Source: Pholis gunnellus (taxonomy: Eukaryota; Chordata; Actinopteri; Perciformes; Pholidae). From it: a stretch of DNA of 64,000 nt. A program made the position numbers and the translations under genes. Each line of letters opens with the position of its first letter. Positions within the stretch are counted from its first letter, which is position 1. Below, in pieces: positions 33,114-48,227 of this stretch. The stretch lies in NCBI GenBank assembly GCA_910591455.2, contig OU342820.1, positions 2,642,441 through 2,706,440 of the forward strand, read 5' to 3'. The notes beneath the pieces are model-generated. The model was given only the letters and a program-made list of their open reading frames with translations, did no database searches and was not told the DNA's origin.

Positions 33114-35773
33114 GGACCTCTGCTTCCACTTCTAGTTCTAGACTTTTACCTCCACTTGTATTTTTAGGTGTCTGGTCAGGATTATGAGCAGAGCAACATC
33201 TCAGAGCTGTTAGTGATCTAGTAAACTTGTCTCAAGTACAGCAATCAGGCCTCTCTCCTGCCCTGAAGAAGCATGGTAAACGTACTCTTGTTGAAGTCAT
33301 CCTTTGTACTTCACCATGTCTTCATGAGCCCAGGCAGTGAATCAGCCTGAATCATGCCTGTGCTCTCCATCAGAATGCTACCATACTCGCTCAACAGTCC
33401 AGCCAAACATTCCAGTCATGGTACAGTACCTGGATCAGCCCAGACTACACCCTGTTGGAATGCTTTACCTTTTGTCACAGAGACCTGCCTCTGCTACATT
33501 AGCATTACCTGAAGAACTAGGGCAACTTTACCAACACCGATAAACCCCACGATCAAAATCAAGTTAACTCACTCTGAATCTGAATCCAAAGCTGAATTAA
33601 AGGGCCACTCCAACAACTTTATCAATGAGGATCAGTTAGTTATGTGGCGTAGACCTTTGCCCATTTATTACAAAAAGAAGTGTTTTTGTCATATTTTAGC
33701 CTCTTAACCCAATCGTCATCAATACCGACCATTTTCTAAAAAAGTATTAAAGTATTCCGGTTCAAAGGAACGTAATTAGAAAAATATTGCAGATACAAAA
33801 TAGACTTTAAACCCAACTCTTAGTTGTTTTAATTTTATCTTTATTTTGGGTTACTTGTCTTACATTTCCTAAATCTATACCCTGTTTTATTGCTTCCTAT
33901 CTTGGCCAAGAGATGAATGTATTCATTTAAAACACTTTGATTTGATGGTACTTTACTGTATAAAGTAAGGTTATTTTACACTAATGTTCCAACGAGGTTC
34001 CAAGGGTTAAAGCCCTTTATCATTCATGTCAGGGCAGACTGAGGACAGTGAGCACCATTTACACAGTTCACCTTTGGTGATTTATAGATACAGAGTTGCC
34101 TCTACTATGTTCGTTTCACCTCAGTATCATAAAAGTTAAAGGAGGTTTTAGGGGAATTGTTATAACATGTTAATTAATTACAAGCATGAATGTTTCCTGC
34201 ATAAAATATAATTCATTGGTTGAACACTGGTTTAAAACATTTTCAGAAGTCCAAGTGAAGTGAAAATATTCATAAATCAATTCACCAGTCTAAACGTGTC
34301 CTTTTTCATCCAGCGACAAATGTAGTTTCAGGTTGTAATTTGAGCAGCATGTGTGTTTGCATGATGTTAATGTTTAAGCAGAAAACAGGCTGGTCCTTCA
34401 TTGATCGACTCTCACCCTTGTATCAGTAGAGGAATGCAGTGGTGATGGGGTCAGCGGGGGGGAAGTCACCACTGCAAGATATCACTGTTAGCTTCTGATG
34501 ACATGACATGAGATAAGTGCCGCTCGGTCAGATAGAGGCCTCGATGCAGCACAACTCTCTACTGCTTCACGCTGCTTGTGTCATATTCACCTTTTGAACT
34601 ACCTTAGAATGCCTTTGGGAAGTTTCATCTGTTTCCAAATCACTGCTCTACGCCCTAATTACCAAATTACAACCATATCCATGGATGAGACAATGCATTT
34701 GGACCTGTAATTCACTCAGCAGATGTTATTGTCAGCTGGATAAGAGCAAAACTGTATTCTACAAAGCTGTCTCTCCTCTCTGCTTCTCCCATCTCATTCT
34801 GTTCTGTTACATATTCATACTCACATTCATTGGGTCATGTTGTTGAGTAGAGCTCAGGCTTGGGTCCACTTTGGGTTTGGTCAAAAATAATTCATTAATA
34901 AATTCATCATTGGGAAGTGGGAAGAGAGAGAGAAGCTGGGGGTCACAAATATATTGGATTGCCCTTTCGAGCTAACGATCACTTGTCTATATGTAAATAG
35001 CTTTGAGTGTAGGGTTAGGTTTGGGTCGAAATATGGCAGTTCAGTCATGTGGAGTCTTAAATGGCCAGTTTAGCATTTCGGGGGAGATATTAACAGAAAT
35101 GGAATATAATATTTATCATTTTGTTTTCATTAGTGTATAATCATTTGAAACTAAGTTCTCTATGCGCTTGTGTAACCTAATCAAGCCACAGAATGTAAAC
35201 CTGTGTTATACGCCAGCCGCCGTCTGACTTCTGTTGCTCCTAAAGTGGGGTTATTATGGTATGGTTGGCCTCTGAGCAAGGTGAACGGCGTTACCACGGT
35301 TTTGCACTTGGCGGCTCATGTTACCACAGTCTTGGAAAGGAAAGAGAGAGTGGAGGGGTATTCAGTTGGTTGCAATCTGCAACCTCACGGCCAGATGCCA
35401 CCAAATCCTACACACTGTCCCTTTAAGGCCCAGGTCTCAGTTTTAGACCCAGAACTCTAGTGCTGATGTCACATCAGCTGCATGTGCCATCTCGGACTAA
35501 ATATACATGTTTCTGAAGGGACGTTTTGAAATAGAGACAGTATTTCCACCTGGTATTAACATGTATATGGCCTCCGTTATCTTAATGTTATCAGACATTG
35601 TAATCAGATCTAATGAAATCTGTTTGATCACTATCTTTATAAATCCATCCAGCAAGTGTAAAGGTCACCTTACTTCACCTCTTCTTTGTATCTCAAGATG
35701 AGCTCCCCCTCTACAATGGAGACACAATAGAGCTCATACAACAGTACTGCTTTGGACCTCTACTCCATGCAAG

Positions 35774-35775
<2 letters not shown>
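33114..35775. other. Intergenic, no recognised feature
   Basis: About 2.7 kb with no supported gene or recognised repeat. Confidence 0.35.

Positions 35776-35832
<57 letters not shown>
35776..35832 (+). repeat. (TG)n microsatellite
   Basis: Pure TG run of about 57 bp. Confidence 0.95.
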
Positions 35833-35833
<1 letters not shown>

Positions 35834-38340
35834 TGAATCTATATATTCTGTATATATGAGTGTTGGCAAGTTGTAATGCTGTTTCTCTACGGACAACAAA
35901 ATGTTCCACATGGTTTAACTCTTGAATGTTGTATACGTTGCATTCCTATGTATATTGAATTTGTCCCTACCAAATACGCATGAAATGAAATGATGACCAC
36001 ATTGTGTTGCAGAAAAGGGACAACCCTGCGTTGCTTTGCTGGAGCCCCCTCTGTTTGGGCCCCTGCTGACCCACTGGCTCCATTCAAATAAATGAGAGGG
36101 CTTTTTTTCACACAGGGCACCGTTGTCCTGAAAGTGGCCTTACAGTATAGATAAGATTAATCAAGTTCGGCAAGCTGGAAAAAAAACTGACCATCACTTG
36201 AGTCTGCCAGCACCACACCTAATTTGCATATTGATGATCAGATGACAGTATCCAAAAATAGGTCACATGTAAGTAGTAAGTAGTAGTACCAGGTTCTGGA
36301 GTTTGCTTTTACTGCTCAATGACACCTTCTGCCAAGTTAAAGGGAGGTAACGTGGTGGAGGTGATGGAATGAGCACAGAAGAAGGCTGAGACACCAGTCA
36401 GTCAAGCAAACGTAGGATACACTCACCGGAGCAGAGGGTCAGGTGGTGTTTGTCTCAGGTTGGAACTTCTTTAAACTAAAGCTTCTGTGTAGTCAAAGGT
36501 CAAACTATCATGAAGTCTGGGGTCACTGACTTACTATAATGAGAAGAAATGATTGGCCTGTTAAATATAGCTGCTGATGGCAGCATACTGACTGAAAGAG
36601 TCAAATCAACCACACACTTTGAGTAAGATTTCCCTGTGAAGATGGACAACATGAAGAATCATTTGAATAGATTGTAATTCACTTAGAACAAGCATCCTTC
36701 TTTAACACTTTAACTCTTGCAGTAGGCTACTATTCCAAATTGGACACCTGCAATAGAGGTTTTGCTGTTTGCATGCTACAACCCAAAGGAGGGGAAGAGG
36801 TGTCAGGGGAAAAGATAGAACTAAAGATTATACTGTTGTTTCCCAAAACTAGACATGGGAACATGGAAACATGGAAACAGACACACACACACAGACACCA
36901 TTATTTGTGCTCACACCCATGGCCGGTTGCTCTTCCTTCCAGCTGATAACAGCCTTTCCCTCCATGGTTGAGAGGTCATGGCCATCAGCCCAGATGTTGA
37001 ATGACACTGTTTCATTCCACCAGAGGGGATGGAAAGAATGACCCTGTTTGAAGAAGACTCCACTCTTGACAGTCCTGGAAAGCTTCAACATGTTTACATT
37101 GAGGTCTACAAGAAGACAGTGAAGATTCTTTTTAATTGTTATGAATTCAAGAAACACAAGGGCATGTTCAGACTGTCAATATCGCTCCAGAAAAACTACA
37201 GAAATGGCTGAAGAGGGGTGGGCATGTTGCTACAGTGAGAGGATTAAACATGAATCTGGAATTCAAGTTTAACGGATGATCGGATTTGAAGACACTGCAC
37301 AGTTTACTCTTTAAAGCAGGATGTTGTAGTTGTCTTTTACTATGGAGTGAACTGCTTCTGGAGGCTTTGTTGAAGGGATACACTATAGGATCGGGTTGGA
37401 AGTTTAGAAATGTTAACTTTTGGCAAATTATGACTTAGGATAAACTTATTAAACTGGAAGTGTGTGTTGAGTCAGAAGTCTTTACCTGTTAAAAGGCTGT
37501 TGAAGGTCAATATTGGCTAATGATACCTATTTTTATGACCTCTCTCTCCAATAGTACAGAGTCAAAGAAGTGCTGCCAGGCACAAATCATGCAAATAGTT
37601 GGAGAAAGTTAGTGACTTCCATAAATCCATAACTGGACACCCACAGTATGATGCAGAGCAGCAGCAGAATGTGAGATGAGCAGTGGACAGACACAGAGGT
37701 TCACCCTCACTCAGTCACAGAGTGTTTACAAAGTGAGAGTGAAAACACAAGGCCAGCTATTTTAGAAAACAAATCATACTTCTATTACTTTATAATATAA
37801 GTAATCTTGTTAGTGCATATTAGTAACCTACTGTATTAGTGATGCTGCAGGTCAGAAGTGCTGAGTGGACCATGGTGACATTGAGAACAAGGAATGTTTC
37901 AAATAAGACAGCAATAAGGAAACATATTGTATAAGTTATCATACTAAACATTTTAAATGAATGTTAGTTGACAATCATTGATAGTCACCAGTTGGTCTCC
38001 TTCTGTCCTATCTGAAAGTCATACAGAATCAACAGTTATTACGATTAGATAGGCCATCATTTACCGTAGAGTATTGAAACCACCATGAAGTAAAGACATG
38101 GCAGAAAATCTCTTGATTAAGTTCTACTTTCAGGTGTGAAAAACACGTGTGGCTGCAGAACGGGTTTATGTATCTTATGTGAAAAATCTAAATGAACTGA
38201 AGGGAACTGGGTTTTATTTTAAATCCTGATCGGATCACAAAAGTAGCACAATGTTCAGTGTGAAGTCAAAGCTAGTTTGATGTCCCCTTACCTATAGTTC
38301 AGTTAGGAAATAGTTCACCTGGAGATCCTGTATCTGTCAC
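35833..38340. other. Intergenic, no recognised feature
   Basis: About 2.5 kb upstream of ppl. No supported exon; possible distal regulatory DNA, but nothing specific can be named. Confidence 0.35.
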
Positions 38341-38345
38341 ACATA

Positions 38346-38346
<1 letters not shown>

Positions 38347-38430
<84 letters not shown>
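38347..38430 (+). repeat. (AC)42 microsatellite
   Basis: Pure AC run of 84 bp, about 0.8 kb upstream of the ppl start codon. Confidence 0.95.
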
Positions 38431-38433
<3 letters not shown>

Positions 38434-38515
38434 TACACACGTAGTCGGGGCAGAAAATTGAGTCTGACTGGTTCAGCCAGTGAAGTCCTTTCTGTCACAC
38501 TACAGAGCTAATCAC

Positions 38516-38524
<9 letters not shown>

Positions 38525-38556
<32 letters not shown>
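38525..38556 (+). repeat. (AC)n microsatellite
   Basis: Second AC run in the ppl upstream region. Confidence 0.9.
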
Positions 38557-38560
<4 letters not shown>

Positions 38561-38899
38561 GACTATGAAGAACTTCATGGATCGATCTACCATGGATAGA
38601 TTCATAGTTGATCCATATTAAACAGTAAGTGGTATCATGTCCTACTCTACACCATGCACTCTGTAATAATAAGTCCATCTGTACCTGTTACATCACATCA
38701 ACTGCACAAACAGACACTTGTTTTTTCCTCTACACAAATGTGTTGTCACGCCCTGTTTTACATAGTTTGGCCTTTATTTGTTTGTGTGTCATAATAATAT
38801 GCAATATACTTTAGAGACAGGTACAGTCCTTTTTCAATCTATATTATTTAGTAGGCTTTTAAGTTATTATTACTATTTAAATACTGTATATTTGCATTA

Positions 38900-39216
38900 G
38901 CGATATCAGCCCGTGTGTGTGTGTGTGTGTGTGCACGTGCGCGTGTGTGCGTATAGTGTGCTTGGCTGTGAGGGCGGGGCCTAGCTCTGAGGCCCCACCT
39001 GTCCCCTGCTGTCTGACAGGTAGTGTCCACAGCGAACGCGGCAGGTGAATCACAGTGTCTGTGGGAGTGGACGCGGTGACATTGAGAAGGCGTGTGGAAC
39101 GTACACATACACACCCGGAGCAGCGGAACGAGCAGAGGACTCACTCACAGCCGAGGTTCACCTGTCCTGTTGGGATTGTTTTCTCGTCGGAAGCCGGTGC
39201 CAGGTGACCCGTCAAC
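38900..39216 (+). promoter_or_regulatory. Probable ppl promoter and 5' UTR
   Basis: Composition rises in GC just upstream of the ppl start codon. A GC-box sequence GGGCGGGGC lies at 38,972-38,980, after a GT tract at about 38,912-38,930. No convincing TATA box is visible. The transcription start cannot be fixed from sequence. The start codon context (GTCAACATGT) is acceptable. Confidence 0.5.
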
Positions 39217-41562
39217 ATGTTCAAGAAAAAGTCCAAGACCACCGCGATAACGCAGCCAACTTCAAGGTGAGTGGCGGTAGTCTCCGGGACAGTTGGTCTA
39301 CAACGAGCTATGGCGTCTTCTGGACCCTGTAGTCGCGAGTCCTCCGGTCTGCTGGCTCCACACGTAACGTGACTCCACTGACACACACCGAGAACCAACG
39401 TTAAAACTCCGGTTTGAAGTGACCTTGCTTTGCGGTAAAGTCATTAAATACTAACATGTAGTAACTTGACACAAGCTGTCAGTCCGTCTTCATTAGGAGA
39501 AACATTACGAGTAAATATCTCATCTTTGGTCACCGTCGTAGGAATAGTGTGACAAGTAGCCTATTCAAATGTATATAATGTAAATATAATGTATACTAGG
39601 TGTCATTAATTAAACACCGTGTCGTGTTTATTCACAAAGACCTCTAATACAAACTGGTGTGTTGAGCGTACAGATGTCCTTTTTATTTAGTCACTTTTAT
39701 GGTTATTTTGTGAACATCGCGTCTCGTGTGAATTTGCTGCCTGAATCATTTGGATGTAACTTCATTTTAAAGTCCGGATCATCTGCGTTCAGGACAGCAC
39801 CGAGCGGGTGTAGATGAGATTGCATAATGTGTGCTTTGGCTCCAGAGAGGGTGTGGTGCTCACAGGCTGTGCAGTAAAGTTGTAGTAACTGGTTTGTGAA
39901 GTATTCAGATGTCCTGTGTGAGGAATGGCTTTCAGCCTCTCCCACCTTACTAACGCCTTCCTTTCCACCGGGTCTGAGTTCCACCTGGAGAGGCTGATGT
40001 CTTCTTAAACCATCATCCCATGGCTGCTCCATGTCACTCAGCACTATAGGGCCCCAAAAACAACACCCTCTGGGGTCAAGTACTAGAAGATGGACTAATC
40101 TGTGTTTAAATAGTAACTCTTCAGTGAGAGCTGTGTTCCACTGTCACATCCACCATCAAGAGAAAAGGAATGACTGCTAGTCTTTATTTATTTATGAAAG
40201 AATTATTAGCAAGTAGGTTTGCACATACAAGGACTTTGTCTTGGTACTTTGGAACAGAACAATAAATACAGTGCAAGAGTCAAGAGACATGATACAGAAT
40301 ATATATAATATATATACACATGACGAATCCCATAAGAATATATGCAGGAGGCACTTCGTCAGAGAAGTCCAGACCAAACCATGATATATTTGCATGTTTG
40401 TGGCTAGTATTGGTTTCTACTCCTCGGGCAATGGGACAAGGAGGATAAGTCCTTATTATAATCACTGCTGAACACCTTGATAACCACCAACAGACGGTGG
40501 AGGAATCCTGATAATGCAGCTCCACCCTCCTCATTCTCTTCATACGGCTCTCCTTATGCAGTTTGTAGTCGGTGCATGAAAGCTGTGATCTCAGGTATCT
40601 GGCACGCTGGCAGCTAATGACAGCTTCAAGTCCAAGCAGGAGATCTAAAGATGTCTGGATCCAAAGCCTCGCAGCTTGCAATACTAAGGTGTTTTTGTGC
40701 TAGTTTAGATCTGTTACAAGATATAAGTATAAGACAGGCACAAGGAGGCACTGTGTTTTGTTGTACATTTCCTCTCCTTATACAGACATGGGTGGACCGG
40801 GCCTCCTGGGCACAGGCTTAGGGGCCCAATCGGTCAGGGGCCATTGTCTCATACTCAGTCCATGTATCTGCATCATATGGCTGGGGAGCAGGCGGCTGGG
40901 ACAGAGCAGGACTGGTGTTGTGCTGTGAGGCTCACTGACAGCAGCAGCCCCCCCACACCCTCTATGACTTAACGCTGGAGCTTTCTGCTTCTAATTTCAC
41001 TCTCTCCCTGTGGAAACATCTGAGTTGTGTTTCTCAAGCGAACGCTCCAGAGCCAACACAACCACACTGAAAACATTGAACCCGAGCCAGTGAGCCTCCC
41101 TGGAAACTATTGACAGCGTGTTTGTAGCTCACAATACATAGTAGAGGAGGCAGGAACATTGGTGCATTGGTTTCAGATGCTTGAGTTGTAACTGAAGAGC
41201 AGTATTCTGGTACTGTAGGCATGTAATATGAGGTTATTCTCTTTGAACACAGTCGGTAGGATTGCTTAACACTCAGAAGACCAAGGCACAGTTAGTTTTC
41301 ATCTGGTCTGAACAAAAACATCTGATATGTGTAAAGCAGCGCGTTGACTTATTTCACCCCCTTCAGGGTGTTTTTCATTCGGATGGGCCTCGACAGACTA
41401 ACTGGCAGCGCTACAGTACCTGTTCACACTTGTTTGTATTTTCACTTCAAAGCTGCTCTGATATTATTTATTTTCAAAACCAGCAGGGGCTTTGAAATGA
41501 AAGTCAGTGTCCAGTGTTCGTTTGGCAGATGTTATGTAACTTGTGTACACGTGTGTGTGTGT

Positions 41563-41593
<31 letters not shown>

Positions 41594-44500
41594 GGGGGGG
41601 GTGATGGATGGTGGATTTGAATTGACAGACATGGACTCTTTTTGCTCTGTCTGTCACCAGTGAACACACACACACACACACACACACACAAAACAAAATC
41701 ACGTTTGGAAGGTAATGACTTGGATGGTATTCGCTTGTGTTGGAGTTAATGTGTAACATTAATGTCATAACATTTATTGGTATCATGTGACATGTGAGGG
41801 GTGCTGTAAATAACTTTGAGCGTTAAATGGAATTTTGCCAAGAATGTATTTGAATAACGAAAGCAGTGCTCGGAGTTTATAGAAAGTGGAATGAGGGTAA
41901 TGTTTGTAAAGGGAATATGAATAGAGCCCACTAATACTGGATACCAATAAATCATACAAAGTCTGATCACAATATGTAACACAATGTTGGATGACCAACC
42001 CCCACATTAGTTTGGTAAAAACTAATGTGGGACTTTTTACAGTGACAAAATAAAGGCGTCAGTGCTCTCTGGTGGACAAACTGTGAAATGGAGACTCTGT
42101 TTCGAAAGGACCTCAAACATATTTGAGACATTAATGTAGACACTAGATACCTTATATTTTTACTAAATCAGCCAATGAAATCATCTTATTTATCAGACCA
42201 CACTGCTCTTGTAGTTGTGTATATTATATGAACTGTACCCTCTGTACGCTCGGAGTGATGCTTCACACGCTCCTGCTCTTTGGCACACATCACAGTGAGC
42301 GATAGTCTCACGCTGATTGGACGAGATGTTTCTGCTAGTTTCCTTTTAAGGAATGATGTCACCCTGTTTCCTGTCAGCCTCTCTGCTCTAAATGAAGAAG
42401 TTCGTTTATCAGAGTCTCGTTCATCTGTGATTGATGCTTATTTTAAAGTATGGCAGCTGTGATCTGTGATTACATTAGTAAACTATTTATCAACAGTTTA
42501 TCGTTGAAATACATTATAACATTCTAATGATAATCAAATGAGTTGTTAACCTTTGATAAACATCACATAGATGGACAAGAAAGCAAGGATTAAGCATTGA
42601 TGAAGTATTAGCTGTTAATAATGTTAACCCATTATTAACCATTAACAAGATGTTACAAACATTTATCTTTTAGATGTTTTAAAAAAGTTGTCTTAAAGGT
42701 TTATAAATCATTTAGTAATCATTAAAAAAGCCTTCTGTATAACATGTTTTAATGTGTGCAACAATAAGCTGAAGCATTACTAATAATTATTCAACATTAT
42801 TAATTATCATTTCATTGCTTGTTAACAGTAAATTAACTGTAAACTAAAGTTGAATTAACTCTGATGTTGTGTGTGTTAATGGTTATTATATGGTGTTACC
42901 CTGATGAAGTCCTAAGTGTGTCTGTTTGTCTTCCAGCGCTCCGTCCACAGAACTGAGCACTCTGATCGACAAGCTGCAGAGGACTGCTGATAAAGTGGAG
43001 AAGTACAGCTACGACATCGAGCAGAACCTCAACAAGGTACAGTCTGATGACCAGAGACCTGGTGATACTGACAAATACACAGTTAGATAGAAACCTCTCT
43101 ACAAATACCTTCGGATGATAGAATGACAAGAGAACCAACACTGAGTTCAACTCGTGTTGTGGTGTTGAGTAAAAAGGATTAAAGGCCACCATAATAAATT
43201 GGTGCAATGCTCTTTATGTATCATGTGTTTTCTTTTTGGCACTGCAGTTTATCACGTTAAGATGAAAGAAAATACAACAATTATCCGCTTCTTTTGAAGT
43301 CCCACTGAAGGAGAGGTCGGAGCGTCTTCAGCGTCTGTACTGTGACGTATTTCACAGTGAAACAGAATGAGGGGTGTACGCTCACAAGACAGATTCAAAT
43401 CAAATCCTTTGCATTTGATTGGACCGCTCGGGGTTAGAGTTTAGTGTGATGCAGAGCTGCAGAGGACTGTTGGCTCCACACACACCTTCCTCAGCTGTTG
43501 TTAGATCAGGAGGAGGACGAGGGAGAGGAGGAAGGAAAGCTCTGCTTTGAACGACCTCCCTCCATGCTGCCGAGCAGCGGCCGAGCTCCCCGCTCATTTG
43601 ATTGGGTTATGTTTAGTCAGGATGACTCATCAAACATCAGAAACTAACAGAAGCTAAAGACACTCTGTCTCAGTAACATTCCTACATTTATTAAACAAGT
43701 ACTACAGTAATTAACAAGTGTTGCAATTTCATAAAGTTGGAATACTTTCAAGAGACCGATTTATTTTGAAAAGACTTGAAGCAGCAGCCCTAAAACTCCT
43801 GACTCAGAACCCCACAACACAGAATCCTACATTTCCCATAATGCCTTTCATTAGACCCTTTCATTACTATCGACCCCTCCTGATTCACACGTCTCTTAAA
43901 CTCTACCCCTGCCTGCAGTCTGTGATGCAGTCTTTCTGTAGCCACCCAGCTCACGCTGCTATAACTCTGATGACATCATTTGGGTTTATTTTGTCAGACT
44001 TAACATCATGTTTCAACTTCCAATGCTGAGAAATGACGCCAACGCAGAAGTGCCAAAAACGGTCCTCAAATGTCCCCTTGAGGCTGGCTCCAAAAGATCC
44101 ATTCATTCCAGAGTCTCTTAACCCTTAATCTCCATCTCTGCACACTAACAATGTGCAAGCACTCATAAAATAACCTTTCATATTTCTACAGTAGCTAAAG
44201 GAGGGAGGAACGCAATTTCAGACAAAAAAATGTTCTTCACTTTGTGTGTGTGTTGTGCTGCTGTTTGTGTTGACTTTGACATTAAATAGTGGCCAGGAGT
44301 GTTTGTCTGACTGCACCTGATTGACCTTCCTACGTCCACTGTGTTCTTCTGCAGGATGTGAGTAAGATCAATGAGGGGAAGCAGCCTCTGTATCAGGATG
44401 ACACCAACAAGAGAATCCTCAGCTCTCTAGAACTGCTCACCGGCCTGGATGAGGACGCCGTCAACGCCAAGCGCCTCCAGCATCCGCAGGCCGAGATGAT

Positions 44501-47500
44501 AGAGAAGGAGTGAGTAGAACCGAAAGGCTCGATGTGATATCTGGACTAACCTGTCCAGAGGAAGTCATGTATGTTAGTGTCAGAAAGCTGCATGGAGGAC
44601 GTGTTGTGTTTACGTGACCATGGGGAACAGGGGAAATTAGAAATAAAGGCCTGTTTCTCTACATGTAAATCCACCAGTATTTTAGAATCGAGCAACGTTG
44701 TTGCACTGAGGAAATTGATGCCGTGGAAATGTGCATAATGCTGAGTCATTACAGTGCAGGTTATCCCCCCATACCAGCTTTTATATGAGAATTTACTGTA
44801 CATTGTTGAATGTTATGGTCAAAAGAGATTAAGTTCAGAAAAGAAATTGTCATTATTTGTACTCATAGAAATAATGTGTGTGTGTGTGTGTGTGTGTATT
44901 CAGCATGAGGCAGCTGCGTGAGAAAGTGCTGAAGCTGAAAGAAGACCATGACCGTATCTACCACCTGACCCGCACTGAGGGGAAGCCCACCATCAACTGG
45001 GGCAACATGATGGATGAGAAACTGGTAGGAAGCAGACCTGTACACTCACACAGGGTTCCACTGTGGACCCGACACAGAGATCACACTCAGAGCTTGTTCT
45101 ATCTACCGTATCGAACCCAACAATGCGGAGAAGGAGAACAAATCGGCTGATACATGTTGATATATCTCGTTAAGTCAATCCTCTGTACACTCGTGGTTTC
45201 TCTTCATTTATCACGTTTTTTTCAAACTTGAAGCACACACCCTCTAACGCCATACAGACGTTAACACTATCTTGGCTCCAAAGTGATTTACAAAAACCAG
45301 ATTAGGTCTAAAGTCACTGCATTTACTCATCAGCAACTCAGATGTCAAACTGATGCCAGAAATATATTGTGACAAGGAAATGATTCCTCAATTAGATATT
45401 GATACAGCGTCACATACAGTATGTGGAACTGTCTCTTACTTTGCTAACAGGGAATCAGTTTCAAAGGATTTTGATACTTTGATACTTTCAACTTAATAAT
45501 AGCTAAAAACTGTAATTAATGCAGCTTTATTGAACTAACAAAGCTGAGCTACAAGAAGTAGACCGCTGGATTTATCTGAAGAAATAGAGGGTGATGAGAA
45601 AACTTGGTCAGTAGGTCAAAAGGTGACCAAGTTAAGAAAATACCAAAGCAGAAAATAAACGGTTTTCATATGTATTCACGTGAGAGCACGTAGGTGTTTG
45701 ACATATGTGGATTGTTACATACTGTCCATAGTGGAGGCCCTTGGCTCTTGCACTATGAACTGCTACTGACCTTCAACATACACAGCTTGACCAAACTGTC
45801 ACCGTGTGGTGGAGGGGACTTCAACGTGTTATTGTGTCTCTCTGCCCAGGACAACCTGAACAACAAGGGCTTTGGCCAGGACCTGCCATCTGTGGAGAAC
45901 GAGGTGGAGGAACACAACATCTCCCACAGTGAGGTGGAGGCTCTGGCTCCTCACATCTCCACCGGCGGAGACAAGGTACAAACAGAGAGCCAGAAGAAGC
46001 AACGTTTGTCAGGCCTGATGTTTCCTTCCACACAGCTTATTAATCAAACACATGACCCTCATGTTTGTCTTGTTCTGCAGGAATACGTCAGTAGCCTCCA
46101 GACGAAGTACGCCAAACTACTGGTAATTAACCACCACACCCACATTCACTCTCTGAGCCCACGGGGGGTGCTTTGTGTGTGTGTAAATATCATTCTGATC
46201 AGCATAACCTGTGACTGGAGGCTGGTCTTATATAAAGACCTCTTCCGTCTCCCATCACCAGCCGGCCTTTAGCCCTCTGGGGACTTTCTGTGCCTTCAGT
46301 ACCGTCTGCAAACAAAACACTTCACTGCAGGTTTACCGTATCACAGCGAATGTGTCTTCTCCAGTGAAGTAGAGCACCAAATGTAGATCAATCCACAGCT
46401 GAAAATAGTCCCCAACAAATACACAATTTCCTCCTGTTTGAGTAACAGTTGAACTAAAGCGGTCTGCTGTTTTAGGACATCACCAAGCCTTTGAGGGAAT
46501 ACAACTTTAAAAATGTACATCTTCAGCAGGAACCAATGGACTTAGGGCTGAGTGCCACAGACAGACTGGATTTGTATAAAATTTAAATAAAAAAGAACAT
46601 AGAATAATGCCAGCCTTATCCTTCAAGTGAAAATTGAATACAACTGTTTAAATATATCAATAAAAACAGCTACAGTGATGCTGCATTGTTATTGTTGTGT
46701 AGCTGTTTTGCTGGTCTGCAGCCCCTCAAATGAGCAAATAAATATTGTGTATTAAGTATGAGGCAGCTGCACATAACACATTGGTCACATGTCTTATACA
46801 CATACTGTATTACACTGCTGTTGCATTGCAGAGGAACGATAAAGGGCTGAAGTCAACTAGTTTTTACCAGTTTTTTCTACAAACAAAACCATATGCAGTT
46901 AAAATATTTTTAAAATACTTTTCTAGATATTTCTATTCAAATATATTTTACTCAAATGAATATTGTTAGCTTAGAGCAACAGCTTCCAGGGAATCCAAGT
47001 CATCATGTTTGTATGCTGGTTAGGCCACTTCCAGCGCTCGTCAGCGCAACCTGCTGAGCCTGCGGGACTACATGCAGCGCTGCACCAATGAGCTGTACTG
47101 GATGGACCAGCAGGCCGAGGAGAGGACCAACTATGACTGGAGCGACACCAACCTGGACTACCCCGCCCGCCAGAGGCAGTATGAGGTAGCTAATACATAC
47201 TGTATATCAAATGAGCATCAGTGCATGCACGAATGGACACTACAAGTAAATAAATGTGGTCCACAGTTTACTCAGCACGTCTGTCTTGCCTCAACAGAAC
47301 TTCATTAGTAAATGTCTGGAGTCCAAGGAGGCCTCCGTCACCAAACTGAATGAGGATGGAGAGAAGCTGATTGCTGCTGAGCATCCAGGGAAGAATGTTA
47401 TTGAGGTACAGGCTCATCCATCCCTGTATGAATTTTAAATGGTCTTCCCTTTTCACTTCCTGCTTCAGCAAAGATACAGTGTGAGGTGAAAGGGACACGT

Positions 47501-48174
47501 GTGTACCAGTGTTCTGAGAAGAAAAATAAGTGGTTATTGTAGATTGGCTGCTCACCAACACGGCCGGCAGTTGATGCTGATCCTGTTTTTAAGTTTTCTT
47601 TACTATCAAAGTAATCCAGTGATAGTTGTCTATACATCCATGAGTAACACAATCCATTAATACAAACCTTTGTTTACATTACTAAGGCTCAGATGGTGTC
47701 ATGATTCTTATATTCCTGGAACACTGACACCCTGTGTTGTTTTGGGGGGGGTCAGGGGGGGTCAGGTGGGATGACACTTTTATAAGCTGTCTAGGCCACA
47801 AATGCACACTTAGTGTGGAACAACACTTCTTAATATTGGAAATGCACACACAACTGAAATCTTTACGTCCAGCCTCAAAGACAATAACCAGTGTGTGTCC
47901 AAAATCAGTTTTCTTCACACGCAGCAGGCTTTTAACCTCGCCTTGTAAACTGTACAGCGCATTGGTTCACTTTTTCAAAATGTGCCTTGAATGCAAAATG
48001 ACTTCAAAATGTATTTTTACTGATCAAGTGCTCACACACTTCGTTGTTTGTCAGGCTCACATGGAGGCGGTCCACGCTGACTGGAAGGAGTACCTGAACC
48101 TGCTCATCTGTGAGGAAAATCACCTCAAACACATGGATGAGTACCACAAGGTAAGACACAGGGACAGATGAGCA

Positions 48175-48227
<53 letters not shown>

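Larger units (their letters stand above)
39267..42936 (+). other. ppl intron 1 (3.7 kb)
   Basis: Donor GTGAGT, acceptor TGTCTTCCAG. Contains a (TG)n-G25 tract followed by an inverted (CA)n (41,552-41,690) and a perfect hairpin at 42,001-42,031. Otherwise nothing recognised. Confidence 0.75.
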
